Shown here: positions 1 through 6,737 of the stretch, piece after piece
How the letters are laid out: each line of letters starts with the position of its first letter
Numbering within the stretch: position 1 is the stretch's first letter
From: an uncultured Lentisphaeria bacterium
Lineage (GTDB): Bacteria > Verrucomicrobiota > Lentisphaeria > JABSQK01 > CAJWLW01
DNA: 16,091 bases
Direction: 5' to 3'
NCBI GenBank assembly: GCA_913042885.1
Contig: CAJWLW010000081.1
Location: 1 to 16,091, forward strand
The notes under the pieces: model-generated
What the model was told of the DNA's origin: nothing
What the model saw: the letters and a program-made list of their open reading frames with translations, nothing else
The model's database searches: none
Translations under genes and position numbers: made by a program

Positions 1-597
1 CAGTTCAGTGGCTTGAACCGCCTTTTTTATGAATCACGACTATCTGAATTGAGGGAAAAAACAAATTATTCCATAGCCATCCCTCCAGTAGGTTTGCATA
101 GAACCGTAAGTTATGGAAAAGAATGGAACGGGCGGTACGATCTGTCAACGAAAAATACAATTCGACTATTGCCGAAAAGAAGTAAACCGTCACGCCGTCA
201 CTGGCTGGTGACGGTGAATCTACACCACTGTATCAGTTATGCTAACCGATTCTACAAATATTATTTGAAAAAAATAACCCGCCGGCGTAGGGCTCAAAAC
301 GCCGTATCATTGCCATTGGGGCCATGTGCCGGCAATGGTTTGACACTATTGACCCGGTTATTGGCTTGCATGACCTCTGCGATACACCTCATCATCACTG
401 AGGCAAACGGTTAGGTGGATCGCGGTGTCACCCTCCGAACACATGTTTTTACCATGGAAACAAGACACGCCCGGCCAGGGCGGTGGAGGATTCGGCTTGA
501 AACTTTCCAAGATTTGACAAACAATCCGAACACAAATGATCTGTTGCAGGATAGGCTGTTCGTTGGCGGTGGCTGCGGCTGGCGGCTGAAACATTCT
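1..597. other. Stretch without a supportable gene, AT-rich at the left
   Basis: This is the left edge of the window, downstream of proC. The first ~290 bases are visibly richer in A+T than any coding region here. A plus-strand reading frame is open from the edge to 414, but it uses AGA, AGG, ATA, CTA and TTA codons that the neighbours avoid, shows no domain and has no ribosome site, so I do not call it. Two small structures are visible. At 187-214 the heptamer CCGTCAC occurs twice and is followed by its inverse GTGACGG, giving a hairpin with a 6-nt loop but no T-run. At 308-337 CATTGCC and GGCAATG form a weak inverted repeat. The stretch may hold the control region or tail of a gene beyond the edge. 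Confidence 0.5.
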
Positions 598-603
598 TCA
601 GCC
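584..603 (-). terminator. Small hairpin at the proC stop codon
   Basis: GGCTGAA and TTCAGCC form a 7-bp stem with a 6-nt loop, and the proC stop codon (598-600) lies in the stem. It sits where transcription of the minus-strand operon should end. There is no T-run after it on the minus strand, so an intrinsic terminator is only a possibility. Confidence 0.25.
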
Positions 604-1395
604 CTGTCCCAATTCCGCCGAGCGCTCGGTAGCTGCCTGGATCACTCGCGTCATGATATCGCGGAACTCCGCGGCTTCGAGTACCGCCAGGCCGGCAGCC
701 GTAGTTCCGCCGGGCGACGTCACTGCTGTGCGCAACTCGTCGGGTGTCCCCATCTTTCGGGCTACCATCTCGGCTGCTCCGGTGACCGTCTGCACAGTCA
801 ACGCCAGCGCTGCCTCCGGCGCCAGACCGACGACCTCGGCACCGTCGACCATTGCCTGAATCATTTCAAACACATATGCCGGGCCGCTGCCGCTCAGTCC
901 GGTTACGGCGTCCAGCTGCGACTCGTCCATCTCCATGACAATGCCGACCGCCCCGAAAATCCGCTCCACCAGCGCCCGATCGTCAGCCATCACGCCGCCG
1001 CTGCAGGCGTAGACCGCAGCCCCCTTGCTGACCAGCGCCGGCGTATTCGGCATCACCCGTACAAGCCGGTCGCTACCCACCCACTTCTGCAGATTCGCCA
1101 GCGACAGGCCGGCAGCAATAGAGACGAACAGCTTGTCATCGAACATCCCGTGCAGCGGCAGCAGCACTTCCGCCGCGACCTGCGGCTTCACAGCCAGCAC
1201 AACGACATCGGCCGTCGCGATCGCCGTCTCGTTGTCCGCCTCTGTCGTGATCCCTGTCGTTGCCGTGAAAGCCTTGCGCGCATCCGCCAGTATGTCCGCG
1301 GCACTGACGTCGTCAACGCGACAGATTCCCCCCTCAACCAGGCCGCCAGCCAGGGCCGTGGCCATTTTTCCTGCTCCGATGAAAGTGATTTTCAT
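598..1395 (-). CDS. proC: Pyrroline-5-carboxylate reductase
   Basis: Catalyses the last step of proline biosynthesis, NAD(P)H-dependent reduction of 1-pyrroline-5-carboxylate to L-proline, in the cytoplasm. The 265-residue product has the family's usual length. The N-terminus MKITFIGAGKM is the Rossmann dinucleotide-binding loop (residues 1-11). A central stretch includes VRVMPNTPA, typical of the family, and the C-terminal signature VTSPGGTTAAGL lies near residues 225-236 in the dimerising helical domain. The ATG start is natural for the family; no strong Shine-Dalgarno is seen before it. It lies 4 bp after the Bax1 stop and is therefore probably the last gene of the XPB-Bax1-proC transcript. 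That pairing has no obvious metabolic logic and may reflect shared transcription only. Identification is secure. Confidence 0.96.
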   Translation of the reverse strand: MKITFIGAGKMATALAGGLVEGGICRVDDVSAADILADARKAFTATTGITTEADNETAIATADVVVLAVKPQVAAEVLLPLHGMFDDKLFVSIAAGLSLANLQKWVGSDRLVRVMPNTPALVSKGAAVYACSGGVMADDRALVERIFGAVGIVMEMDESQLDAVTGLSGSGPAYVFEMIQAMVDGAEVVGLAPEAALALTVQTVTGAAEMVARKMGTPDELRTAVTSPGGTTAAGLAVLEAAEFRDIMTRVIQAATERSAELGQG

Positions 1396-1399
1396 AGTG

Positions 1400-2632
1400 T
1401 CATAGAGTAGCGCATGCCAAGCGGTTTTCGAGGCACTTCCGCACCTTATTCACCGTTGGATAGTCACGGAACAGAAAGCCGTTCGCTGCAAACCAATCAC
1501 TGCCCTCCAGCGCCCCTTCGATTTCAGGTTTCGACAGCAGTGAGCGGTCGACACCGATAATCAACGGCAAGTCCGGATTCGCCGCACCAAAGACCAGGCG
1601 CTGCAGCAACTGCGTGCCGTGCCACCGGTGGAACAGCTCCAGGTGCACACGGCCCCCGTCAGAGTTCTCGAAACTGAAATCGGGAAACACCAGTTCCTGA
1701 TCGCCGCTGTCGATAAATGGGGTTTCGCCGACAATCGACCAATCCCCCACCGTTTCCCGGAAGTGGCGGTGGAACATGCCGATCTCCTCAGGCACATAAG
1801 CACTGAAGTTGCGATACGCACTGACCAGCCCGAGTTTCTGATCGGCCACCAGGCGCACTTCCTGCCCGTTGCGTACGCTGACGGTCGTCTCCAACCGCCA
1901 CTTGGACAGGCTGCAGACCGCCGGGAAAAAAGACGCCAACTGCAGCCCGTACTTGCCGGTATTGCCCAAGACGCTCGCCGGTCCGTCGATGACGATGCGC
2001 AGTCGCGATTCATCAACTGCCTTTTTTTTGCGCTTCGTGCCGTCGCGATGAATAGTCGCCAGCAGGCGAAAAAACTTGAGGTACTTCATCAACCGCCGCA
2101 GATTCGCCGCCTCCGGTTCATCGATTGTCAGGGTCAGCGACTGGGCCTGCAACAGCAGCGACTGCACCTGAGCGCAGTTGTAACGTTCGAGCAACTGCTG
2201 CGGGTGCAGATCGCGGAAGCGCACCAGACGCTCGTTCTCCGGGAGGTCCTGATAGATGTCGATGTCACCGGCATCGGCCAGCGCCTGTTCGCGATACGCT
2301 TCGAAGCTCATCCCTGCCGCCCGCCGCAGCAGGTTCGCCGAATCCGCAAACAGCTGGCCGCGGCGTTCGGCGAAATCGACATCATCGGCATGCCCGAACC
2401 TGGCCCGATCCTGAAGCAGCTTTTCCAAGCCACAGGCCAGTTTGCGGTCACTGATGCAGTTGAGCGCCGGCTCCGCAACGTCTGCGATCTCCGCACGGCT
2501 GACGCCGGGCTGCCGATAAATAGTCAGCAACTCCTCGGCAAGCTGCAGCAGCATGGCGTTGCCGGTGTCGACGAACTGCGGCTTTACCGTCCCTTTGCTG
2601 ATGCGAAATCTAAGAAGATCTTTGGTAAGCAC
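1400..2632 (-). CDS. Bax1-like nuclease, partner of XPB helicase (DUF790)
   Basis: A 410-residue protein of the DUF790/Bax1 family. In archaea Bax1 binds the XPB helicase and acts as a structure-specific nuclease in a nucleotide-excision-repair-like reaction. The N-terminus (MLTKDLLRFR, then KPQF) fits the family opening. The C-terminal third carries a PD-(D/E)xK-like arrangement: FPDF near residues 316-319, then a strand with LELF whose Glu is residue 332; the usual motif lysine is not obvious. The start is GTG and lies 23 bp inside the end of the helicase gene, so the two are probably translationally coupled. proC follows 4 bp downstream. The family call rests on the N-terminal motif, length, nuclease-like end and adjacency to an XPB helicase. 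Activity on DNA is inferred from the family. Confidence 0.85.
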   Translation of the reverse strand: MLTKDLLRFRISKGTVKPQFVDTGNAMLLQLAEELLTIYRQPGVSRAEIADVAEPALNCISDRKLACGLEKLLQDRARFGHADDVDFAERRGQLFADSANLLRRAAGMSFEAYREQALADAGDIDIYQDLPENERLVRFRDLHPQQLLERYNCAQVQSLLLQAQSLTLTIDEPEAANLRRLMKYLKFFRLLATIHRDGTKRKKKAVDESRLRIVIDGPASVLGNTGKYGLQLASFFPAVCSLSKWRLETTVSVRNGQEVRLVADQKLGLVSAYRNFSAYVPEEIGMFHRHFRETVGDWSIVGETPFIDSGDQELVFPDFSFENSDGGRVHLELFHRWHGTQLLQRLVFGAANPDLPLIIGVDRSLLSKPEIEGALEGSDWFAANGFLFRDYPTVNKVRKCLENRLACATL

Positions 2633-4004
2633 GATGCTGTCGCCGCCGGTCGCTGATGTGATACTCTGAAGTGCCCGCGCTCACCAGCTCATAGAGCTGT
2701 GCCTGCTTGCCCGCCACCGGCCGCAGGATGCGGCCGAGCCGCTGCACGTGCTCGCGAATGCTGCCGCTGCCCGACACGACAATGCCGACGCTCGCCTCGG
2801 GCACGTCGATGCCTTCGTTCAGCACCTTGCTCGAAACCAGCACCGGGTAATCACCGGCGCGGAACTTATCCAGGAACGCCTTGCGCTCGACCACCTTCGT
2901 ATGCTGTGTAATCACCGGAACCAAGAACCGTCGGCCCAGTGCATACGCCGTGTTGTTGTCGGCCGTGAAAATCAAGGTGCACTCACCCGCATGCCGCTGG
3001 AACAGGTCCCAGATCATGCGGAATTTGCTGCGGCTGGCGGCGGCAATGCGCTTCTGCGCCAAGTACGCATTGAACGCCGCGCGCCCGTCCGGCATGCGGG
3101 CGCAAAGCCCGGTAAACTGCTGCCAGCCGCGCGGGCTGCCGAAATTCACGCCGTTGGCCCGGACAAAGTCGATATACGTCTTGCGGTTGCGCTCGTACGC
3201 CTCGGCCTCGTCGTCATCCAGCGGCAGTTCGATGCGATGCGTCTCGTACGGCGCCAGGATTGCCCCTTCCAGTTCATCGATATCGCGCCGGAAACAGATC
3301 GGCCCGACCAGTTCCGCCAGCACGGCGTCACCGTCGTCGTTACACTCCGGCGTCGCCGTCAACCCGAGGCGATACGGAGCAATCGACATAGCCGCAGCCG
3401 TGCGGTTTACCCGACCCGGCAGGTGATGGCATTCATCGAAGACGATGAGGCCGAAACGGTTGCCGATGAACTCCATCATGATCACCGCCGAATCGTAGGT
3501 GCTGACAGTCAGGTCCTGGACATCCTTGCTGCCACCGCCCAGCATGCCGACCGGCACCCCGAACGCCTCCTCAAGCCGTGTCGCCCACTGCTGCATCAAA
3601 TCGAGTGTCGGCACGACAACCAGTGCCGGCCGCTGCACATCGGCGATCGCCATCATCGCCAGAAAGGACTTGCCGGCGCCGGTCGGCAACACCGCCACGC
3701 CACGCCGCTGAACGGCATTCCAGGCCGCCAGCGCCTCCCGCTGCAGCGGCCGCGGCATCATCACGTCGCTCAGTTCGAATGGACATGGCGCGAAGGCCCG
3801 GGCGCGATCGTCGTACGGCAACCCGTCGCAATGCAATTTGCGGACGATTGCGGCGTACAGGTGGGCACCGGCGCGATACCTGCCAATCCGCTCATCGTAC
3901 GTGAGGTGCGGTGCGATCGGATCGACAGCTGCGGACTCTGCAACTTCGACCAACAGCGTGCCGTAATTGTAATCGATCGTAAACATAGTTGCCCGGGTAG
4001 GCAT
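2610..4004 (-). CDS. XPB-type superfamily 2 DNA helicase
   Basis: An ATP-dependent SF2 helicase/translocase resembling bacterial and archaeal XPB. With numbering from the ATG at 4004, the motifs are PTGAGKS (107-113, Walker A), DECHH (190-194, Walker B), LTATP (215-219, motif III), LNEGIDVPEAS near 385-395 (motif V) and QRLGRILRP (421-429, arginine-finger motif VI). About 100 residues between the RecA-like lobes (roughly 245-330) match the place of the XPB thumb insertion. The first ~80 residues resemble the XPB damage-recognition-type N-terminal region. The adjoining Bax1 gene supports XPB rather than a generic type I restriction helicase. A second ATG at 3986 (MFTIDYNYG) is an equally good start; neither has a clear Shine-Dalgarno. 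The first 12 codons after 3986 lie in the left copy of a tandem duplication. Confidence 0.92.
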   Translation of the reverse strand: MPTRATMFTIDYNYGTLLVEVAESAAVDPIAPHLTYDERIGRYRAGAHLYAAIVRKLHCDGLPYDDRARAFAPCPFELSDVMMPRPLQREALAAWNAVQRRGVAVLPTGAGKSFLAMMAIADVQRPALVVVPTLDLMQQWATRLEEAFGVPVGMLGGGSKDVQDLTVSTYDSAVIMMEFIGNRFGLIVFDECHHLPGRVNRTAAAMSIAPYRLGLTATPECNDDGDAVLAELVGPICFRRDIDELEGAILAPYETHRIELPLDDDEAEAYERNRKTYIDFVRANGVNFGSPRGWQQFTGLCARMPDGRAAFNAYLAQKRIAAASRSKFRMIWDLFQRHAGECTLIFTADNNTAYALGRRFLVPVITQHTKVVERKAFLDKFRAGDYPVLVSSKVLNEGIDVPEASVGIVVSGSGSIREHVQRLGRILRPVAGKQAQLYELVSAGTSEYHISDRRRQHRAYQRSS

Positions 4005-4103
4005 GTGCGGGGTTCGGTCACCGCCGGTCCAAGATGCCTGAGGTGCAGCACAAATTCAACCGGGAATACCGTTTTATGCAAACGGGTTCTATCGATTGAC
4101 AAT
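3950..4103. repeat. Tandem duplication of divergent start region, copy 1
   Basis: Left copy of an imperfect head-to-tail duplication, about 154 bp. It runs from codon 12 of the helicase (counted from the 3986 ATG), through the presumed control region, to a decayed copy of the FHA gene start. In the plus-strand frame matching the FHA gene, positions ~4075-4107 read LCKRVLSIDNP, against MDERILLIDNS in the real gene. Hand alignment with copy 2 gives about 35 mismatches and two 1-base gaps over ~156 columns, roughly 75% identity. The best-kept parts are the left ~23 bp and the segment around GTTCGG..CACCG.CCGGTCCA. Confidence 0.85.
4073..4102 (-). promoter_or_regulatory. Candidate promoter for the XPB-Bax1-proC operon
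   Basis: On the minus strand TTGTCA (4097-4102, 5 of 6 to the -35 consensus) is followed after 18 bp by CATAAA (4073-4078, 4 of 6 to the -10), preceded by TG. It would start transcription about 60 bp before the 4004 start codon. The site lies in the remnant FHA start of copy 1, so if real it was created or exposed by the duplication. Prediction by eye only. Confidence 0.3.
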
Positions 4104-4259
4104 CCAGCAGCATGCCGTAATTGTAAACACTCCTAAGCATAGTTGTCCGGACGGGGCATGTGAGGAGTTCGGCCACCGGCCGGTCCAGGATGCCTGCGAT
4201 TCAACGCGAATTTAACCGGGGATGCCATTGTGGACGAACGGATTCTGCTGATTGACAAC
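4104..4259. repeat. Tandem duplication of divergent start region, copy 2
   Basis: Right copy of the duplication, directly adjoining copy 1. It begins with a decayed copy of the helicase start: on the minus strand from 4140 it reads MLRSVYNYGMLL, against MFTIDYNYGTLL in the real gene, then drifts. It ends in the first ~10 codons of the real FHA-receiver gene. Its core contains CGGCC-ACC-GGCCG, a perfect 5-bp stem that copy 1 does not keep. Both copies retain the pairs GGCAT/ATGCC and CCGGT/ACCGG. Confidence 0.85.
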
Positions 4260-5405
4260 TCAGATGTCGATGCCAGCCGCCAACATGGCGAGCTGATCAT
4301 CCACAGGTTCCCGTTTACCATCGGCCGCATGCCATCCGCCGACGAGAACGAGATCACCAATCTCGATCTGCGCGAAAGCGACCTGGAACTGCGCGAAGAA
4401 CGCCCACCGTTCATCGCCTCGCGCAACCATGTCGAAATTGGCTTCTCCGGCGGCCAAGCCTATGTCAAAGACCTGGGCAGTATGAAAGGCACACTGGTCA
4501 ACGACGTCGCGGTCGGCGGCAACCGCAAGGCCGAGTCGGTCTTCCTCACCGGCGGCGCCAACACCATCCAGCTCGGCACCAATCGCTCGCCCTGGAAATT
4601 CCGTATCGTCGTGGAGGCCGGCCAGGAGAAACCCCGCATGGTCGTGGCCGATGATGATGAGACCGTCCGCAAGCTGCTTTTCGACACCTTCAACCGCGAA
4701 TTCGCCGTCATCCCGGTGGAGAACGGCTACAAGGCCCTGAACGCCTGCATCAACGAACACCCGGATATCGTGCTGCTTGACTGGCAGATGCCGGACATCG
4801 ACGGCATCAAGGTTTGCCAGACGTTGAAGGCCAACGTCCGCACCGCCACGTTGCCGGTCATCATGGTCACCGGCATGGACACCACCCCGGACCGCATCCG
4901 CGGCATGAGTGTCGGCGCCGACGAGTACATCACCAAACCTTTCGATGTCCACGAAATCCGGGCCCGTGTCAACGCCGTCATCGATCGACAGCGGCAGGCC
5001 CGCAACCAGCACTGGCTCAGCGGCATCCCCAGCGAAGCTCGGTTGCAGTCCGAATTCGACCAGATTGCCGCCAACGGTGCAGCGCCGCACAACCTGATTA
5101 CGATCACGATCGTCGGCCTCGGCCGTTTGCAGGAGAAAAGCGGCACCGTCGCTGCCGAAGTTATGTCCCGGCGCATCTCCGAGGTGCTGTGGCAGCAGTC
5201 TCTGGCCAGCAACCGCACCGTGCCTGCTCAGCTCAGCCTCAACCGCTGGTGCCTGCTTTGTCCCGCCGACGGCGCCCGCAGCCTCGAAACCGCTGTCAAA
5301 CAGGAGCTCAATAACTTGCTGGCCAATACCCCGGCATCGTTCAAGATCAAACGCCACGCCACCGCCAAGTACCGCAACTACCGCCAGCTCACCGAAAAAA
5401 TCTGA
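4230..5405 (+). CDS. FHA domain - response regulator receiver - degenerate GGDEF-like protein
   Basis: A 391-residue cytoplasmic signalling protein. Residues ~22-118 form an FHA (phosphothreonine-binding) domain: IGR at 31-33, SRNH at 64-67, and DLGSMKGT at 81-88 for the usual D-x-x-S-x-N-G-T. Residues ~135-250 form a CheY-like receiver: acidic pocket D141-D143, phospho-acceptor D174 in LLDWQMPD, T204, and K226 in TKPF. Residues ~251-391 begin LSGIPSEARL, like the LTGLPNR opening of GGDEF domains. The active-site strand reads LNRWCLLCP where RxGGDEF would be expected, so cyclase activity is very unlikely. The start is GTG with GGGG about 8 bp before it; nothing better lies upstream in frame. 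It is divergent from the XPB-Bax1 operon and its first ten codons lie in copy 2 of the duplication. Binding partner and cognate kinase are not visible here. Confidence 0.9.
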   Translation: MDERILLIDNSDVDASRQHGELIIHRFPFTIGRMPSADENEITNLDLRESDLELREERPPFIASRNHVEIGFSGGQAYVKDLGSMKGTLVNDVAVGGNRKAESVFLTGGANTIQLGTNRSPWKFRIVVEAGQEKPRMVVADDDETVRKLLFDTFNREFAVIPVENGYKALNACINEHPDIVLLDWQMPDIDGIKVCQTLKANVRTATLPVIMVTGMDTTPDRIRGMSVGADEYITKPFDVHEIRARVNAVIDRQRQARNQHWLSGIPSEARLQSEFDQIAANGAAPHNLITITIVGLGRLQEKSGTVAAEVMSRRISEVLWQQSLASNRTVPAQLSLNRWCLLCPADGARSLETAVKQELNNLLANTPASFKIKRHATAKYRNYRQLTEKI

Positions 5406-5407
5406 GC

Positions 5408-5427
5408 CGCCACATATTATTGTGGTG
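5408..5427 (+). terminator. Weak hairpin after the FHA-receiver gene
   Basis: Three bases after the stop codon, CCACA (5410-5414) and TGTGG (5421-5425) pair around a TATTAT loop, extended by a G-T and a C-G pair. It has no T-run. It is placed like a terminator but too weak to be confident. Confidence 0.2.
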
Positions 5428-5438
5428 CAGCGCACCCC

Positions 5439-5462
5439 TGCCTGCGATTCGAAATTGACCGG
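5439..5462 (+). repeat. Short sequence resembling the core of the duplicated region
   Basis: TGCCTGCGATTC matches 12 bases of copy 2 (near 4191-4202) exactly. After a 4-base gap it continues GAAATTGACCGG, against GAATTTAACCGG in copy 2. It lies downstream of the FHA-receiver gene, so that gene is flanked by related short sequences. It could be a remnant repeat or chance. Confidence 0.35.
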
Positions 5463-5636
5463 TAGAAATAGAAGTCAAGGGTCCTGCAAAGGAATGATGG
5501 GTCGGCACTTTTACAGTTCGATTTCACGGGCGGGAACGCACCGTGCCAGTGAGATGCCCCCCCCCACACACGGAGTTGACACCTCTTATTCATTTTCCTG
5601 CTGGCATTGGTCGCAACAGCACGTCATGATACTGTC

Positions 5637-6320
5637 ATGCAGAAACAGGAACAGATCGCCATCGACGGCCCCGCCGCCTCGGGCAAAAGCACGGTTGCAC
5701 GGCTGCTGGCAGAGGCGCTCAACGCCTACTTCGTCAACACCGGAGACATGTACCGGGCCCTCACCTGGCAGGTCATGAAGCACGGTGTCGATCCGCGTAA
5801 CGCCCCAGATGCCATCGCCCCGTTGCTCGAACATCTCGATCTGACCTGCCGTCCCGACGCGGCCAACCAGTTGCGTGTCTACCTCAACGGCACCGAAGTG
5901 CCGCAGTCCGAGATCCGTGCCCCCGACATCACTGGCGCCGTCAGTTTCCTCGCCCGCATACCCGCCGTCCGTCAATGGCTCGTCACGCGCCAAAAAGAGC
6001 TCGCGACCCTCGGTCTCACCGTCACCGAGGGGCGCGATATCGGCACGGTCGTTTTTCCGCAGGCGCGTTTCAAATTCTTCGTGACCGCGACCCCCGAAGA
6101 ACGGGCCAAGCGCCGCCTGCAGCAAGCCGGTGAGACGATCGACGGCGCCACGCTGGCATCGGTGGCGGCGGCGATTGAGGAACGCGACCGACTCGACAGC
6201 ACACGGGAGATCGCGCCTTTGCGGCCGGCCGACGACGCCCTCGTCGTCGATACGACCGGGCGCACAGTCGAAGCAGTCGTCAACGAGCTGGCGGCAATTG
6301 TCAGGGAGGGCCTGGCTTGA
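5637..6320 (+). CDS. cmk: Cytidylate kinase
   Basis: Phosphorylates CMP and dCMP to the diphosphates using ATP, in cytoplasmic pyrimidine nucleotide synthesis and salvage. The 227-residue product shows the P-loop IDGPAASGKST (residues 9-19), the NTGDMYRA substrate-binding motif (34-41) and GRDIGTVVFP (132-141), all hallmarks of bacterial Cmk. Length is normal for the family. I chose the ATG at 5637 because Cmk proteins begin only a few residues before the P-loop strand; a TTG at 5607 would add ten residues. Neither start has a clear Shine-Dalgarno. The stop directly abuts the thioesterase start, so the two are probably co-transcribed. The frequent neighbour rpsA is absent. A perfect -35 hexamer TTGACA at 5576-5581 lies upstream, without a convincing -10. 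Confidence 0.95.
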   Translation: MQKQEQIAIDGPAASGKSTVARLLAEALNAYFVNTGDMYRALTWQVMKHGVDPRNAPDAIAPLLEHLDLTCRPDAANQLRVYLNGTEVPQSEIRAPDITGAVSFLARIPAVRQWLVTRQKELATLGLTVTEGRDIGTVVFPQARFKFFVTATPEERAKRRLQQAGETIDGATLASVAAAIEERDRLDSTREIAPLRPADDALVVDTTGRTVEAVVNELAAIVREGLA

Positions 6321-6737
6321 ATGGAGAAGTCAAGGATTAGCTATCGCGTACCTTACGCCGATACCGACCAGATGGGTGTCGTTTACTACGCCAACTACTT
6401 CGTCTACTTCGAGCGGCTGCGCAACGAGTTGCTGCGCGATCTGGATTATTCCTATGGGGAAATGGAAGTGCAGGGCCTGCAGTTGCCGGTGATCGAAGCG
6501 CACTGCGACTACAAATTGCCCGTGCGTTATGACGATCTGATCGAGATCACCGGATGGGTGGCAGAATGCCATGGCGCCAAGTTCAAAGTGAGCTGTGAAA
6601 TCCACCGGGACGGCGAACTGCTGGCCTCCGGTCACACGATCCACGTCTGTGTGACAATTGCCACGCGCAAACCGAGGCGCCTACCGCCAGAGCTCGCTGA
6701 TCAGCTGATGGACGGCGTCAGAGGGGCAGTGCACTAA
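6321..6737 (+). CDS. Acyl-CoA thioesterase, YbgC-like hotdog fold
   Basis: A 138-residue single-domain 4-hydroxybenzoyl-CoA-thioesterase-type protein, which hydrolyses acyl-CoA or related thioesters in the cytoplasm. Near the N-terminus YADTDQMGVVYYANY (residues 12-26) is the family signature; D16 corresponds to the catalytic aspartate. The following FVYFERLRNELLR is the conserved central helix. Length is typical. The ATG follows the cmk stop without a gap. In many Gram-negative bacteria ybgC precedes tolQRA; no tol genes are in view. Its last 20 bp overlap, tail to tail, the minus-strand gene ending at 6718. Substrate is not determinable from sequence. Confidence 0.9.
   Translation: MEKSRISYRVPYADTDQMGVVYYANYFVYFERLRNELLRDLDYSYGEMEVQGLQLPVIEAHCDYKLPVRYDDLIEITGWVAECHGAKFKVSCEIHRDGELLASGHTIHVCVTIATRKPRRLPPELADQLMDGVRGAVH

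Noticed and set aside
308..337. CATTGCC...GGCAATG inverted repeat as a terminator
   Set aside because: A 7-bp stem with a 16-nt loop and no T-run is expected by chance.
339..344. TTGACA boxes at 339-344 and near 515 as promoters
   Set aside because: No acceptable -10 at 16-18 bp, and the only downstream gene on that strand would be antisense to proC.
13..414. Open frame of 133 codons at the left edge, plus strand
   Set aside because: TTG start with no ribosome site, atypical codons, no recognisable domain and a Lys/Arg/Tyr-rich random look; kept only as a note on the stretch.
415..1410. Long open frame antisense to proC
   Set aside because: It lies opposite a secure proC gene in GC-rich DNA; its Arg/His/Gln-rich product looks like a frame shadow.
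2748..4136. 462-codon open frame antisense to the XPB helicase
   Set aside because: The helicase on the other strand has all its motifs in order; this product is low-complexity His/Arg/Gln with no domain. Its last codons only reflect the remnant FHA start of the duplication.
4104..4259. CRISPR or mobile element explanation for the repeated sequence
   Set aside because: There are only two ~155-bp copies, directly adjoining, with no spacers, no terminal inverted repeats and no transposase. The presence of both gene starts in each copy points to simple tandem duplication.
4260..5435. 391-codon open frame antisense to the FHA-receiver gene
   Set aside because: Same length as the real gene by coincidence of frame in GC-rich DNA. 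The Asp/Val/Gly-rich product has no motif, while the plus strand shows FHA and receiver residues.
5626..5640. GATACT directly before ATG at cmk (5628-5633) and similarly at 11229-11234, as signs of leaderless transcripts
   Set aside because: The -10-like hexamers end only 2-3 bases before the start codons, which would put transcription starts inside the genes; -35 spacing is also poor.
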